From positions 1 to 14,489 of the forward strand of contig CALKWS010000339.1 of NCBI GenBank assembly GCA_938004115.1: 14,489 nucleotides of DNA. Reading direction: 5' to 3'. Numbering within the stretch: position 1 is the first letter of the stretch; each line of letters opens with the position of its first letter. Positions 1-6,094 of this stretch are shown here, one piece after another. Made by a program: the position numbers and the translations under genes. The notes under the pieces were generated by a model. That model saw only the letters and a list, made by a program, of their open reading frames with translations, had not been told where the DNA came from and did not search any database. The DNA comes from an uncultured Ruaniaceae bacterium (GTDB lineage Bacteria; Actinomycetota; Actinomycetes; Actinomycetales; Beutenbergiaceae).

Positions 1-122
1 GCCAGGCGGCCACCGAACTCGTGGACGTGGACGTCGAGGCCGAGGGCGCCGAGGATGCCGGCGACGAGGACGAGTCGGGCAGCGCCGACGAGGACGCCGA
101 CGCCGAGGGTGACGCCAAGTAG
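1..122 (+). CDS. tig: Trigger factor, C-terminal end only (partial)
   Basis: Reading from base 3, 39 residues run open to a TAG at 120-122; the rest of the gene lies left of the window. The visible tail is extremely acidic (repeats such as EGAEDAGDEDESG and DEDADAEGD, ending in DAK). Established knowledge: actinobacterial trigger factors commonly end in a disordered acidic tail, and tig lies directly upstream of clpP1-clpP2 in many actinobacteria. Trigger factor is the ribosome-bound chaperone and prolyl isomerase that receives nascent chains at the tunnel exit. The assignment rests on tail composition and gene order only, because no catalytic or ribosome-binding segment is inside the window. 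Another protein with an acidic tail is possible but less likely. Confidence 0.72.
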   Translation, partial: QAATELVDVDVEAEGAEDAGDEDESGSADEDADAEGDAK

Positions 123-146
123 CCCCACGGGCGACCACGAGTAGCC

Positions 147-165
147 CTGCGGGCTGCGCCCGCAG
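147..165 (+). terminator. Short GC hairpin after trigger factor
   Basis: CTGCGGG (147-153) pairs perfectly with CCCGCAG (159-165) around a 5-base loop, 24 bases after the trigger factor stop. No T-tract follows, so it may be a weak intrinsic terminator or attenuator. Its right arm overlaps the weaker of the two ClgR-like boxes, so the symmetry could instead reflect protein binding. Confidence 0.4.
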
Positions 166-169
166 CGAA
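157..169 (+). promoter_or_regulatory. Possible ClgR box, weaker copy
   Basis: CGCCCGCAGCGAA fits the ClgR core CGCYNANRGCGWW with one mismatch (G in place of the central A at 162). It lies 31 bases, about three helical turns, upstream of a better match. ClgR is the activator of clpP1P2 in Corynebacterium and Streptomyces. The assignment is by motif recall and position only. Confidence 0.35.
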
Positions 170-187
170 ACCACCCGGCGGTAGATG

Positions 188-200
188 CGCCGACAGCGAA
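188..200 (+). promoter_or_regulatory. Probable ClgR box upstream of clpP1
   Basis: CGCCGACAGCGAA matches the core of the published ClgR consensus (CGCYNANRGCGWW) at every defined position. It sits 84 bases before the chosen clpP1 start. ClgR is a Cro/CI-type activator that turns on clp genes under protein-folding stress in actinobacteria. The left flank is not the ideal WNNW (GATG here). Position and match make it a good candidate, but binding is inferred. Confidence 0.55.
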
Positions 201-283
201 ACTCCCCGGCTGCGGGCATCTGCGCCGGCGGTGCGGCGTTAGTGTCAAGCAGAGACATCGCCCGATCGATCAGGAGCAGATAC

Positions 284-895
284 GTGAGCGAGATGCCCCA
301 GGCCCAGACGGATACCAAGAACTTCGCCCTCGGCGACCACATCTACAACCGCCTGCTCTCCGAGCGGATCATCTGGCTCGGTTCGGAGGTGCGGGACGAG
401 AACGCCAACCAGATCTGCGCCCAGATGATGCTGCTGGCCGCCGAAGACCCCGATGAGGACATCTGGCTGTACATCAACTCCCCGGGCGGTTCGGTCACCG
501 CCGGGATGGCGATCTACGACACCATGCAGTTCGTCAAGCCGGACATCGCCACCGTGGCGATGGGGATGGCCGCCTCGATGGGACAGTTCCTGCTCTCCTC
601 GGGCACCAAGGGCAAGCGGTACGCCACCCCGCACGCGCGGGTGATGATGCACCAGCCCTCCGGCGGCATCGGCGGCACGGCCACCGACATCAAGATCCAC
701 GCCGAACTGATCCTGCACATGAAGCAGGTAATGGCCGAACTGACCGCTGAACAGACCGGCAAGACGGTGGAGCAGATCAACCGGGACGCCGACCGCGACC
801 GCTGGTTCACCGCCGACGAGGCGCTGGAGTACGGCTTCATCGACCAGGTGGTCACCACCGCCAAGTCGGTCGGCAGCCGCTCGGCGAAGAAGTGA
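284..895 (+). CDS. clpP1: ATP-dependent Clp protease proteolytic subunit ClpP1
   Basis: Serine peptidase (family S14) of 203 residues. It forms one heptameric ring of the mixed ClpP1P2 barrel that degrades proteins fed in by ClpX or ClpC in the cytoplasm. The catalytic triad is visible: Ser98 in MGMAASMGQ, His123 in VMMHQPSGG and Asp172 in ADRDRWF. The YINSPGGSV oxyanion segment is at about 63-71 and the ERIIWLGSEV start of the conserved fold at 27-36. I chose GTG at 284 because AGGAG (272-276) lies 7 bases upstream and the length fits the family; the same frame is open back to 185 and has an ATG at 293 (MPQAQ). clpP2 follows after 29 bases, so the pair is surely co-transcribed. The two ClgR-like boxes upstream suggest stress activation. 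Confidence 0.96.
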   Translation: MSEMPQAQTDTKNFALGDHIYNRLLSERIIWLGSEVRDENANQICAQMMLLAAEDPDEDIWLYINSPGGSVTAGMAIYDTMQFVKPDIATVAMGMAASMGQFLLSSGTKGKRYATPHARVMMHQPSGGIGGTATDIKIHAELILHMKQVMAELTAEQTGKTVEQINRDADRDRWFTADEALEYGFIDQVVTTAKSVGSRSAKK

Positions 896-924
896 CCAGG
901 CCCCCACGACCAGGAGTTGCACAC

Positions 925-1602
925 GTGAACACCCCCCGCATCCAGGGCTTTGGTGGTCAGGCCGCCAGCCCCTCCTCCCGCTATGTGCTGCCCCAGTTCG
1001 AGGAGCGCACCGCCTACGGATTCAAACGGCAGGACCCCTATACCAAACTCTTCGAGGACCGCATCATCTTCCTCGGGGTGCAGGTGGACGACGCCTCCGC
1101 CGATGACGTGATGGCGCAACTGCTCGTCCTGGAGGCCCAGGACCCCGACGGCGACATCATCATCTACATCAACTCACCCGGCGGATCCTTCACCGCGATG
1201 ACCGCCATCTACGACACGATGCAGTACATCAAGCCGCAGGTGCAGACGGTGGTGCTCGGCCAGGCTGCCTCGGCGGCCGCCGTGCTGCTCGCCGCAGGAA
1301 CCCCGGGCAAGCGGCTGGCGCTGCCGAACGCGCGCGTCCTGATCCACCAGCCGGCGATGGAGGGTGGCTACGCACAGGCCTCGGACATCGAGATCCACGC
1401 CAACGAGATGCTGCGCATGCGTGAGTGGCTGGAGGACACCCTGGCCAAGCACTCCAACACGCCGAAGGACCAGATCACCAAGGACATCGAGCGGGACAAG
1501 ATCCTCTCGGCCACCGAGGCCCTCGAGTACGGCCTGGTGGACCAGGTCCTGGAGAGCCGTAAGAGCCCGACGCCGGAACTGCCCTCCGGTGAGGGCGGCT
1601 GA
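925..1602 (+). CDS. clpP2: ATP-dependent Clp protease proteolytic subunit ClpP2
   Basis: Second ClpP paralogue, 225 residues, partner ring of ClpP1. The triad is Ser116 (LGQAASAAA), His141 (VLIHQPA) and Asp191 (ERDKIL), with YINSPGGSF at about 81-89. ClpP2 differs from ClpP1 in the active-site helix (QAASAAAV against MAASMGQF) and has a longer N-terminus containing YGFKRQDPYTKLFEDRIIFLG, as usual for actinobacterial ClpP2. In mycobacteria the ClpP2 face docks the ATPases; by homology this should hold here. GTG at 925 is preferred because AGGAG (912-916) is 8 bases upstream. An in-frame GTG at 892 overlapping the clpP1 stop is the alternative, but its extra residues (TRPPRPGVAH) look non-conserved. 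A strong hairpin follows 27 bases after the stop. Confidence 0.96.
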   Translation: MNTPRIQGFGGQAASPSSRYVLPQFEERTAYGFKRQDPYTKLFEDRIIFLGVQVDDASADDVMAQLLVLEAQDPDGDIIIYINSPGGSFTAMTAIYDTMQYIKPQVQTVVLGQAASAAAVLLAAGTPGKRLALPNARVLIHQPAMEGGYAQASDIEIHANEMLRMREWLEDTLAKHSNTPKDQITKDIERDKILSATEALEYGLVDQVLESRKSPTPELPSGEGG

Positions 1603-1629
1603 GTCCGAGCACTGCACGAGGCGACACCC

Positions 1630-1661
1630 GGCACCCCGCTACCGCACGGTGGCGGGGTGCC
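1630..1661 (+). terminator. Strong hairpin terminator after clpP2
   Basis: GGCACCCCGC (1630-1639) pairs perfectly with GCGGGGTGCC (1652-1661). The pairing continues inward through one T-G wobble and ACC/GGT, giving about 14 base pairs with a 4-base loop (1644-1647). No run of T follows (TGCGTCTCG), which is common for actinobacterial terminators. It separates clpP1P2 from clpX, so clpX probably has its own promoter. Confidence 0.8.
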
Positions 1662-1737
1662 TGCGTCTCGGGACGATCTCCGACGAGCAGCACGGCGGAG
1701 CCAGGTGCGCCGCCCCGGGCGGCGGCGGTGTCGGTCG

Positions 1738-1780
1738 GCGGCTCGACCCGCGGCGGTGCCGTTCGCGGCTCGACACGCGG
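1738..1780. repeat. 16-base direct repeat upstream of clpX
   Basis: GCGGCTCGACCCGCGG (1738-1753) recurs as GCGGCTCGACACGCGG (1765-1780) with one mismatch, 27 bases start to start. Both lie 85-130 bases upstream of the putative clpX -10. They could be paired binding sites or a remnant of local duplication. Confidence 0.5.
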
Positions 1781-1899
1781 GGCGCCGCATCGGGCACCGG
1801 GCGGTGGGCGTCGTATGGTGCAGACGGTGTCGGCAGAGCGTGAGCGCAATGTCGGCCGGGCAGATTAGAATCGAAGGCACGCACGGTCCGAGCCCGCAT

Positions 1900-1919
1900 G
1901 CGGCAACTGCGGCAACTGC
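1900..1919 (+). repeat. 9-base tandem repeat in clpX leader
   Basis: GCGGCAACT is repeated twice in direct succession (1900-1908, 1909-1917) and followed by GC, immediately before the Shine-Dalgarno of clpX. It is purely a sequence observation; no function is evident. Confidence 0.6.
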
Positions 1920-1934
1920 AGGAAGGTGGCATTC

Positions 1935-3200
1935 ATGGCACGAGTCGGAGAGGGCGCTGATCTGCTCAAGTGCTCCTTCTGCGGGAAGAGCCAGAAGCAG
2001 GTGGTCAAGCTCATCGCCGGCCCCGGGGTGTACATCTGCGACGAATGCATCGACCTGTGCAACGAGATCATCGAGGAAGAACTCGCCGATGCCGGCGAGA
2101 CCGGGCTGGTCGACCTGCCCAAGCCCCGCGAGATCTATGCGTTCCTCGACCAGTACATCGTGGGCCAGGACGGCGCCAAGAAGGCCCTGGCCGTCGCGGT
2201 GTACAACCACTACAAGCGGGTGCAGTCCGGTGAGGCCGCCAACGACGACGACGCGGTGGAACTGACCAAGTCCAACATCCTCATGGTGGGGCCCACCGGT
2301 AGCGGGAAGACCGAACTGGCCCGGACGCTGGCGAAGATGCTCAACGTCCCCTTCGCCATCGCCGACGCCACCGCGCTGACCGAAGCGGGCTACGTCGGTG
2401 AGGATGTGGAGAACATCCTGCTGAAACTGATCCAGGCGGCCGACTACGACGTGAAGAAGGCCGAGACCGGGATCATCTACGTCGACGAGATCGACAAGAT
2501 CGCGCGGAAGTCGGAGAACCCCTCCATCACCCGGGACGTGTCCGGGGAGGGTGTGCAGCAGGCGCTGCTGAAGATCCTGGAAGGCACCCAGGCGTCCGTG
2601 CCCCCGCAGGGCGGGCGGAAGCACCCGCACCAGGAATTCCTCACCATCGACACCACCAACGTGCTGTTCATCGTCGCGGGCGCGTTCGCGGGCCTGGACG
2701 AGATCATCTCCTCCCGCTCCGGCCGCAGCGGCATCGGATTCGGCTCACCGTTGAAGAGCGTCGACACCCAGGGCGTGGTCGAGGACGTCATGCCCGAGGA
2801 CCTGCTCAAGTACGGGCTGATTCCCGAGTTCATCGGCCGGCTCCCGGTGATCGCCACGGTGAACCCGCTGGACGTGGCGGCCCTGAAGCAGATCATCACC
2901 GAGCCCCGCAACGCGCTGGTGAAACAGTACGAGCGGATCTTCGAACTCGACGGGGTGGAACTGGAGTTCACCGACGACGCCATCGAGGCGGTCGCCGAAC
3001 AGGCCGAGCTCCGCGGGACCGGCGCCCGCGCGCTGCGGGCGATCATGGAGGAGGTACTCCAGCCGGTGATGTTCGATATCCCGTCCCGCGAGGACGTGGC
3101 GCGCGTGGTGGTCACCCGCGAGGTGGTCATGGAGAACGTCAATCCCACGCTGGTGCCCCGGGACCGGGCGGCCGAGGAGCCACGGGAGAAGAGCGCCTGA
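1935..3200 (+). CDS. clpX: ATP-dependent Clp protease ATP-binding subunit ClpX
   Basis: AAA+ unfoldase of 421 residues, which unfolds tagged proteins and feeds them to ClpP1P2. Domains in order: N-terminal zinc-binding dimer domain with Cys13, Cys16, Cys35, Cys38 (CSFC and CDEC); Walker A GPTGSGKT at 119-126; pore-1 loop GYVGED around 152-157; Walker B IIYVDEID at 180-187; RKH pore loop at 228-230; the ClpP-docking IGF tripeptide at 267-269; and sensor 2 GARALR at 363-368. All key residues are present and the length is typical. ATG at 1935 (MARVGEG) fits the family's usual first residues and has GGAAGG 8 bases upstream; an in-frame GTG at 1926 overlaps that site and is unlikely. The zinc-finger gene follows after 40 bases and may be co-transcribed. 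Confidence 0.98.
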   Translation: MARVGEGADLLKCSFCGKSQKQVVKLIAGPGVYICDECIDLCNEIIEEELADAGETGLVDLPKPREIYAFLDQYIVGQDGAKKALAVAVYNHYKRVQSGEAANDDDAVELTKSNILMVGPTGSGKTELARTLAKMLNVPFAIADATALTEAGYVGEDVENILLKLIQAADYDVKKAETGIIYVDEIDKIARKSENPSITRDVSGEGVQQALLKILEGTQASVPPQGGRKHPHQEFLTIDTTNVLFIVAGAFAGLDEIISSRSGRSGIGFGSPLKSVDTQGVVEDVMPEDLLKYGLIPEFIGRLPVIATVNPLDVAALKQIITEPRNALVKQYERIFELDGVELEFTDDAIEAVAEQAELRGTGARALRAIMEEVLQPVMFDIPSREDVARVVVTREVVMENVNPTLVPRDRAAEEPREKSA

Positions 3201-3240
3201 GCCGGCACCGCTCGCCCGCGTCGGCGTAGGACGGACGCAC

Positions 3241-3598
3241 ATGATCGACGATGGGATCGACCCGACCGCACCGCCCAGCGGGACCGGATGCGCGGAGTGC
3301 CTCGCCAGCGGCGGGTGGTGGGTCCATCTGCGCCGTTGCGGCCCGTTGCGGCCACATCGGCTGCTGCGACACGTCCCCGAGCCGGCACGCCACCATGCAT
3401 TACCGACACAGCGGGCACCGGTACGTGCGCAGTTTCGAACCCGATGAGTCCTGGTACTGGGACTACCGGAACCAGGAACTCACCAGCGGCCCGGACCTGG
3501 CCCCGCCGCAGCACCGCCCGCGCGACCAACCCGTCCCCGGGCCGGCCGGAGCCGTCCCACCGGACTGGCGCCGGTACATCCACCGACCCAACGACTGA
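3241..3598 (+). pseudogene. UBP-type zinc-finger protein, disrupted by a one-base frameshift
   Basis: Two overlapping frames together encode one small UBP-type (ubiquitin-hydrolase-like) zinc finger. The first frame begins at ATG 3241 (AGGA at 3228-3231) and gives GTGCAECLASGGWWVHLRRC. The next frame supplies CGHIGCCDTSPSRHAT, then GHRYVRSFEPDESWYWDY and a proline-rich tail ending at TGA 3596-3598. Removing one C from the CCC at 3342-3344 restores LRRCGRCGHIGCCD and a single 118-residue protein, which is the usual family size, with Cys17, Cys20, Cys33, Cys36, Cys41, Cys42, His49, His53 and His59 as potential metal ligands. The break lies in a 10-base tandem duplication CGTTGCGGCC (3334-3353). 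Unshifted, translation would stop at 3447 after 68 residues. It could be a true mutation or a sequencing error. Actinobacterial homologues are usually stand-alone proteins of unknown role. Confidence 0.85.
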
Positions 3599-3620
3599 CC
3601 CAACCACTGACCCAACCACT
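3585..3620. repeat. Three 12-base tandem repeats across the zinc-finger gene stop
   Basis: GACCCAACGACT (3585-3596) is followed by two exact copies of GACCCAACCACT (3597-3608, 3609-3620). The unit is a multiple of three, so the stop TGA at 3596-3598 is repeated in frame at 3608-3610. The array looks like recent slippage at the 3' end of the gene. Confidence 0.75.
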
Positions 3621-3632
3621 GCGCCTGCCCCG

Positions 3633-3659
3633 GGGCCGGCTCCGGTCGCGAACCGGCCC
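3633..3659 (+). terminator. Possible terminator hairpin before the Vms1-like gene
   Basis: GGGCCGG (3633-3639) can pair with CCGGCCC (3653-3659); an alternative inner hairpin is CCGGT (3642-3646) with ACCGG (3652-3656). The short T-rich stretch TTGTTT follows at 3665-3670, in keeping with intrinsic termination of the clpX/zinc-finger transcript. The two alternative foldings and the modest stem keep confidence moderate. Confidence 0.5.
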
Positions 3660-3709
3660 GTGCCTTGTTTCACTGGGCACCTGAGACGTTCCCGACCCAG
3701 GAGGGCAGC

Positions 3710-4894
3710 ATGCAGTTGCAGTTTCCGGATCTACCCACCGACACCGCCGTGGCAACTGTGCTCCTCGACGCCACCCGGATCGGACCGCAGGCCCAGGAGG
3801 AGATGGATGCCCGCTGGCGCACCCTGTCCGCGCAGCTGAGCGATCAGGGCGCGAGCGACTCCTTGCTGGAGATCCTCGGTGAGCGGGTCCGGGAGAACAC
3901 CGGGGCACCCGGACGGCACGGACGCCTGCTGGTGGCGACCGCCGACGGCGTCCAGGTGGACCGGCTGCTGTCCGAGCCCCCGGCGTTGGACAGTGCGGTC
4001 CTGGGCCGCGGCGTGGACGTACTCGCCCTGGCCTGGCAGGCCGACGACATGGTGCGGGCGCTGCTGGTGGAGGTGGACCGCTCCGGTGCGGACCTGAGCA
4101 TGCTGGACACGTCCATCGCGGCGGACCGGTCCGGTGAGAGCACCGTGGCCGCCGATCAGAACGAGTTGACGAAGAACCGTGAGGGCGGCCTGTCCCACCG
4201 CAGGATCCATGCCCGTGCGGAGGACTCCTGGGAACGTAACGCCACCCAGATTGCCGAGGAGATCGAGGCCCGCGTACGTCGGGACCGTCCGGAACTGGTG
4301 CTGCTGGCCGGTGATGTCCGCATGGTGGCGCTCATCCAGGAAGCCGCCGGTGAGGACGTCAGTCAGGTGCTGCACGTACTTCAGTCCGGGTCACGGGCCG
4401 ACGGCGTGAACGAGGAGGCGTTCGCCGAGGAGGTCGACCGGGTGATCGGGCAGTACCGGCTGCGCCGCCGCGAGGAGGTCCTGGAACGGTACAAGGTGCA
4501 GGCAGGACGCGACGGCGCGGCCGTGGTGGGCGTGGGCGATGTGCTCGATGCCTTGCGCCGGGGCCAGGTCGAGGAGGTGCTGGTGGCAGAATCGGCGTTG
4601 CACAGCGACTCCGCGTTACGTACCACCCCGGTGTGGATCGGCCCGGATGCCGCCCAGGCAGCGATGCGCCGCGAGGACGTGGTCGGCCTCGGCGTCGACG
4701 CGCCGGAGGAGGTCAGCGCCGACCGGGCACTGGGACGTCTGGTGCTGGCGACCGACGCCGGGGTGACCCTGGTCGATGAGGCCGCATTGGACGTTCCCGA
4801 GCAGGTCGCGGCGCTCTTGCGATGGCACGACGACGCTACGCCGGGCCAGTCGCCGCTGTCGATGAGCGGGGACACCGAGCGCACCACCGGGTAG
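3710..4894 (+). CDS. Vms1/Ankzf1-like baeRF2 family protein (Rv2629-like)
   Basis: Protein of 394 residues resembling the bacterial archaeo-eukaryotic release factor family 2, which includes mycobacterial Rv2629 and is related to eRF1 and the peptidyl-tRNA hydrolase Vms1/ANKZF1. The recognisable core is EGGLSHRRIHARAEDSWERNA at about 158-178, where a GG-x-S loop precedes an Arg-rich helix. Next comes an alpha/beta domain with RPELVLLAGDVRMVALIQE (193-211) and a C-terminal eRF1 domain-3-like part with GDVLDALRRGQVEEVLVAE (276-294). The position where family members often carry Gln is His163 here, so hydrolytic activity is uncertain. AGGAGGG (3699-3705) sets the ATG at 3710; an upstream in-frame start at 3665 lacks such a site. 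Family knowledge suggests action on ribosomes or peptidyl-tRNA; being next to tig and clp genes fits quality control, but that is inference. It converges on the next gene with a 26-base gap. Confidence 0.8.
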   Translation: MQLQFPDLPTDTAVATVLLDATRIGPQAQEEMDARWRTLSAQLSDQGASDSLLEILGERVRENTGAPGRHGRLLVATADGVQVDRLLSEPPALDSAVLGRGVDVLALAWQADDMVRALLVEVDRSGADLSMLDTSIAADRSGESTVAADQNELTKNREGGLSHRRIHARAEDSWERNATQIAEEIEARVRRDRPELVLLAGDVRMVALIQEAAGEDVSQVLHVLQSGSRADGVNEEAFAEEVDRVIGQYRLRRREEVLERYKVQAGRDGAAVVGVGDVLDALRRGQVEEVLVAESALHSDSALRTTPVWIGPDAAQAAMRREDVVGLGVDAPEEVSADRALGRLVLATDAGVTLVDEAALDVPEQVAALLRWHDDATPGQSPLSMSGDTERTTG

Positions 4895-4920
4895 CCGGGG
4901 CCCCGCCGCGCAGGACGTGG

Positions 4921-5988
4921 TCAGGCGCGTACGGTCTGCCAGGTCTCGGCCCGCACGTCCCGCGGGCCGCCCGGATGCGCCCCCAGCGCGGCCTCCTGCA
5001 GATCCAGGGCGATCGTCGCCTTGGTCTCGCTGTCCTGCCGTGCGGGCACTGCCGGGTCCCGGCGCACGCAGATCGGCACCTGAGCGCCGCTGGTCAACGC
5101 GGTGATCCGCCGCAACGGATCGACGATCGCCAGGGCCTCGGCGTTGGAGTGCAGGAACTCCAGCCGTGCCGGGGAGGTGCTGCCGGGCACGGCGGGCTTG
5201 GCCCCGGCGGCCAGGTCCGGGTCCAGGAAGTGATTGGTATGGCTGAGCGCGGCGCCGGGGCGGCCCTCGATCACGCCGATGCCCACAGGAGTGACCTCCA
5301 CGCATGCGGCACGAAGGTCCCCGGACCGGGAGGCCAGCGTGAAGACGCTGGAGGCCCCCACCGTCAACGAGCGGGCCACGTCGATCGCCTCGGCCACGGT
5401 GGTCGCCGTGTTGAGGATGTGCCGGGCCGCCACGTGCACCGGGAGCCCCGGCGCGGTCGCGTCACTGCGATGGCTCAGGATGTTGAAGTGCAGCCCCAGG
5501 CCGTGGCTGTTCACCCCGATCTTGCCGACCTGTCCGAACTCGGCGAACGTCACCACGTCGGTGTGCTCGCCGGGAATGGACCAGACGAGCGCGGCCTCGG
5601 CCACCCCGGGCCGCCAGTCCCACGTCTGCAGGGTGTGCGGCACGCCGCCCGCCGGCCAGTACACCGCGGCCGAGCACTCCTCCGCGGGAGTGGCCAGGGC
5701 AAGGATCTCCGTGCGCGCGTTGAGCATCATCAGCTGCCACCACGGCACCCCCGACCCGGCCGCCACCGCCTCGATCTCCTCGGCCAGGTCCGGCGTCGTG
5801 CCGCGGACCTGTTCGCCGGCCGACTCACTGGCAGCACGTACCGCCTCGGCCGTGATCCCCCAGGTGCTGAAGTACCGGCGGTACTCCTCGACGGCGGTGC
5901 GTATCTGCTCGCTCCACGCCGCCCCGTAGGCGTTCCCGCGGCTTGCCGGGTCGGGGGAGGGGCTGCGGTAGGTATGGATCCTCATCAT
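4921..5988 (-). CDS. C45-family autoproteolytic acyltransferase/hydrolase
   Basis: Protein of 355 residues of the peptidase C45 / acyl-CoA:6-aminopenicillanate acyltransferase-like family (Ntn-hydrolase fold). These are made as precursors that cleave themselves before a Cys, which becomes the N-terminal nucleophile for amide or ester chemistry. Family marks visible are the probable nucleophile Cys105 in PAEECSAAVYW, QTWDW (about 121-125), GVNSHGLGLHFNIL (159-172) and SHTNHFLDPDLA (about 249-260). No signal peptide is evident, so it is probably cytoplasmic. ATG at 5988 is chosen because conserved-looking sequence begins here and a -10-like TAGCAT (minus strand, 5997-6002) lies 8 bases away, suggesting an almost leaderless mRNA; no Shine-Dalgarno is seen. 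ATG 5985 or a start at 6039 are alternatives. The substrate cannot be read from the sequence; a penicillin role is not implied. Confidence 0.85.
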   Translation of the reverse strand: MMRIHTYRSPSPDPASRGNAYGAAWSEQIRTAVEEYRRYFSTWGITAEAVRAASESAGEQVRGTTPDLAEEIEAVAAGSGVPWWQLMMLNARTEILALATPAEECSAAVYWPAGGVPHTLQTWDWRPGVAEAALVWSIPGEHTDVVTFAEFGQVGKIGVNSHGLGLHFNILSHRSDATAPGLPVHVAARHILNTATTVAEAIDVARSLTVGASSVFTLASRSGDLRAACVEVTPVGIGVIEGRPGAALSHTNHFLDPDLAAGAKPAVPGSTSPARLEFLHSNAEALAIVDPLRRITALTSGAQVPICVRRDPAVPARQDSETKATIALDLQEAALGAHPGGPRDVRAETWQTVRA

Positions 5989-6094
5989 CGAAGCCGATGC
6001 TAGCGCGGATAGCCCGCCACCCCGGGCCGGGGTCAGCACATCCCGGGTGCGTGGCAGACGGTCACCGGCCCGCGTTGGCGCCTACGATGTGACG
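5989..6094. promoter_or_regulatory. Divergent promoter region, C45 gene / chorismate mutase
   Basis: This 106-base gap separates two genes transcribed away from each other, so it must hold both promoters. On the plus strand, TACGAT (6083-6088) stands exactly 6 bases before the chorismate mutase ATG. On the minus strand, TAGCAT (5997-6002) stands 8 bases before the C45 ATG. Neither gene has a Shine-Dalgarno, so both look leaderless. No good -35 is seen on either side. Confidence 0.5.

Larger units (their letters stand above)
1662..1934 (+). promoter_or_regulatory. clpX promoter and leader region, no gene seen
   Basis: This 273-base gap between the clpP2 terminator and clpX carries no convincing gene. 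It holds a near-perfect direct repeat (1738-1753 and 1765-1780) and a plausible -10 hexamer TAGAAT at 1866-1871 with no clear -35. A 9-base tandem repeat lies in the untranslated leader (1900-1919), and the Shine-Dalgarno GGAAGG is at 1921-1926. If TAGAAT is used, the clpX leader is about 55-60 bases long. I found no ClgR core here. Confidence 0.5.

Noticed and set aside
185..283. N-terminal extension of ClpP1 beginning at 185
   Set aside because: The Arg/Ala-rich extension is not typical of ClpP1, covers the ClgR-like box, and a clear AGGAG site points to GTG 284.
3334..3353. Programmed +1 ribosomal frameshift in the zinc-finger gene
   Set aside because: The P-site tRNA on GGC would re-pair poorly on GCC (middle mismatch), and no stimulatory stop codon or rare codon is present. 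A simple one-base insertion or sequencing error explains it better.
4895..4920. GGGGCCCC palindrome between the convergent Vms1-like and C45 genes as a terminator
   Set aside because: The gap is only 26 bases and the palindrome has no loop to form a stable hairpin; it may be chance in GC-rich DNA.
4616..5305. Minus-strand open frame of 229 codons spanning the convergent junction
   Set aside because: It is in a different frame from the C45 gene, antisense to the end of the Vms1-like gene, and Arg/Gly-rich without motifs.
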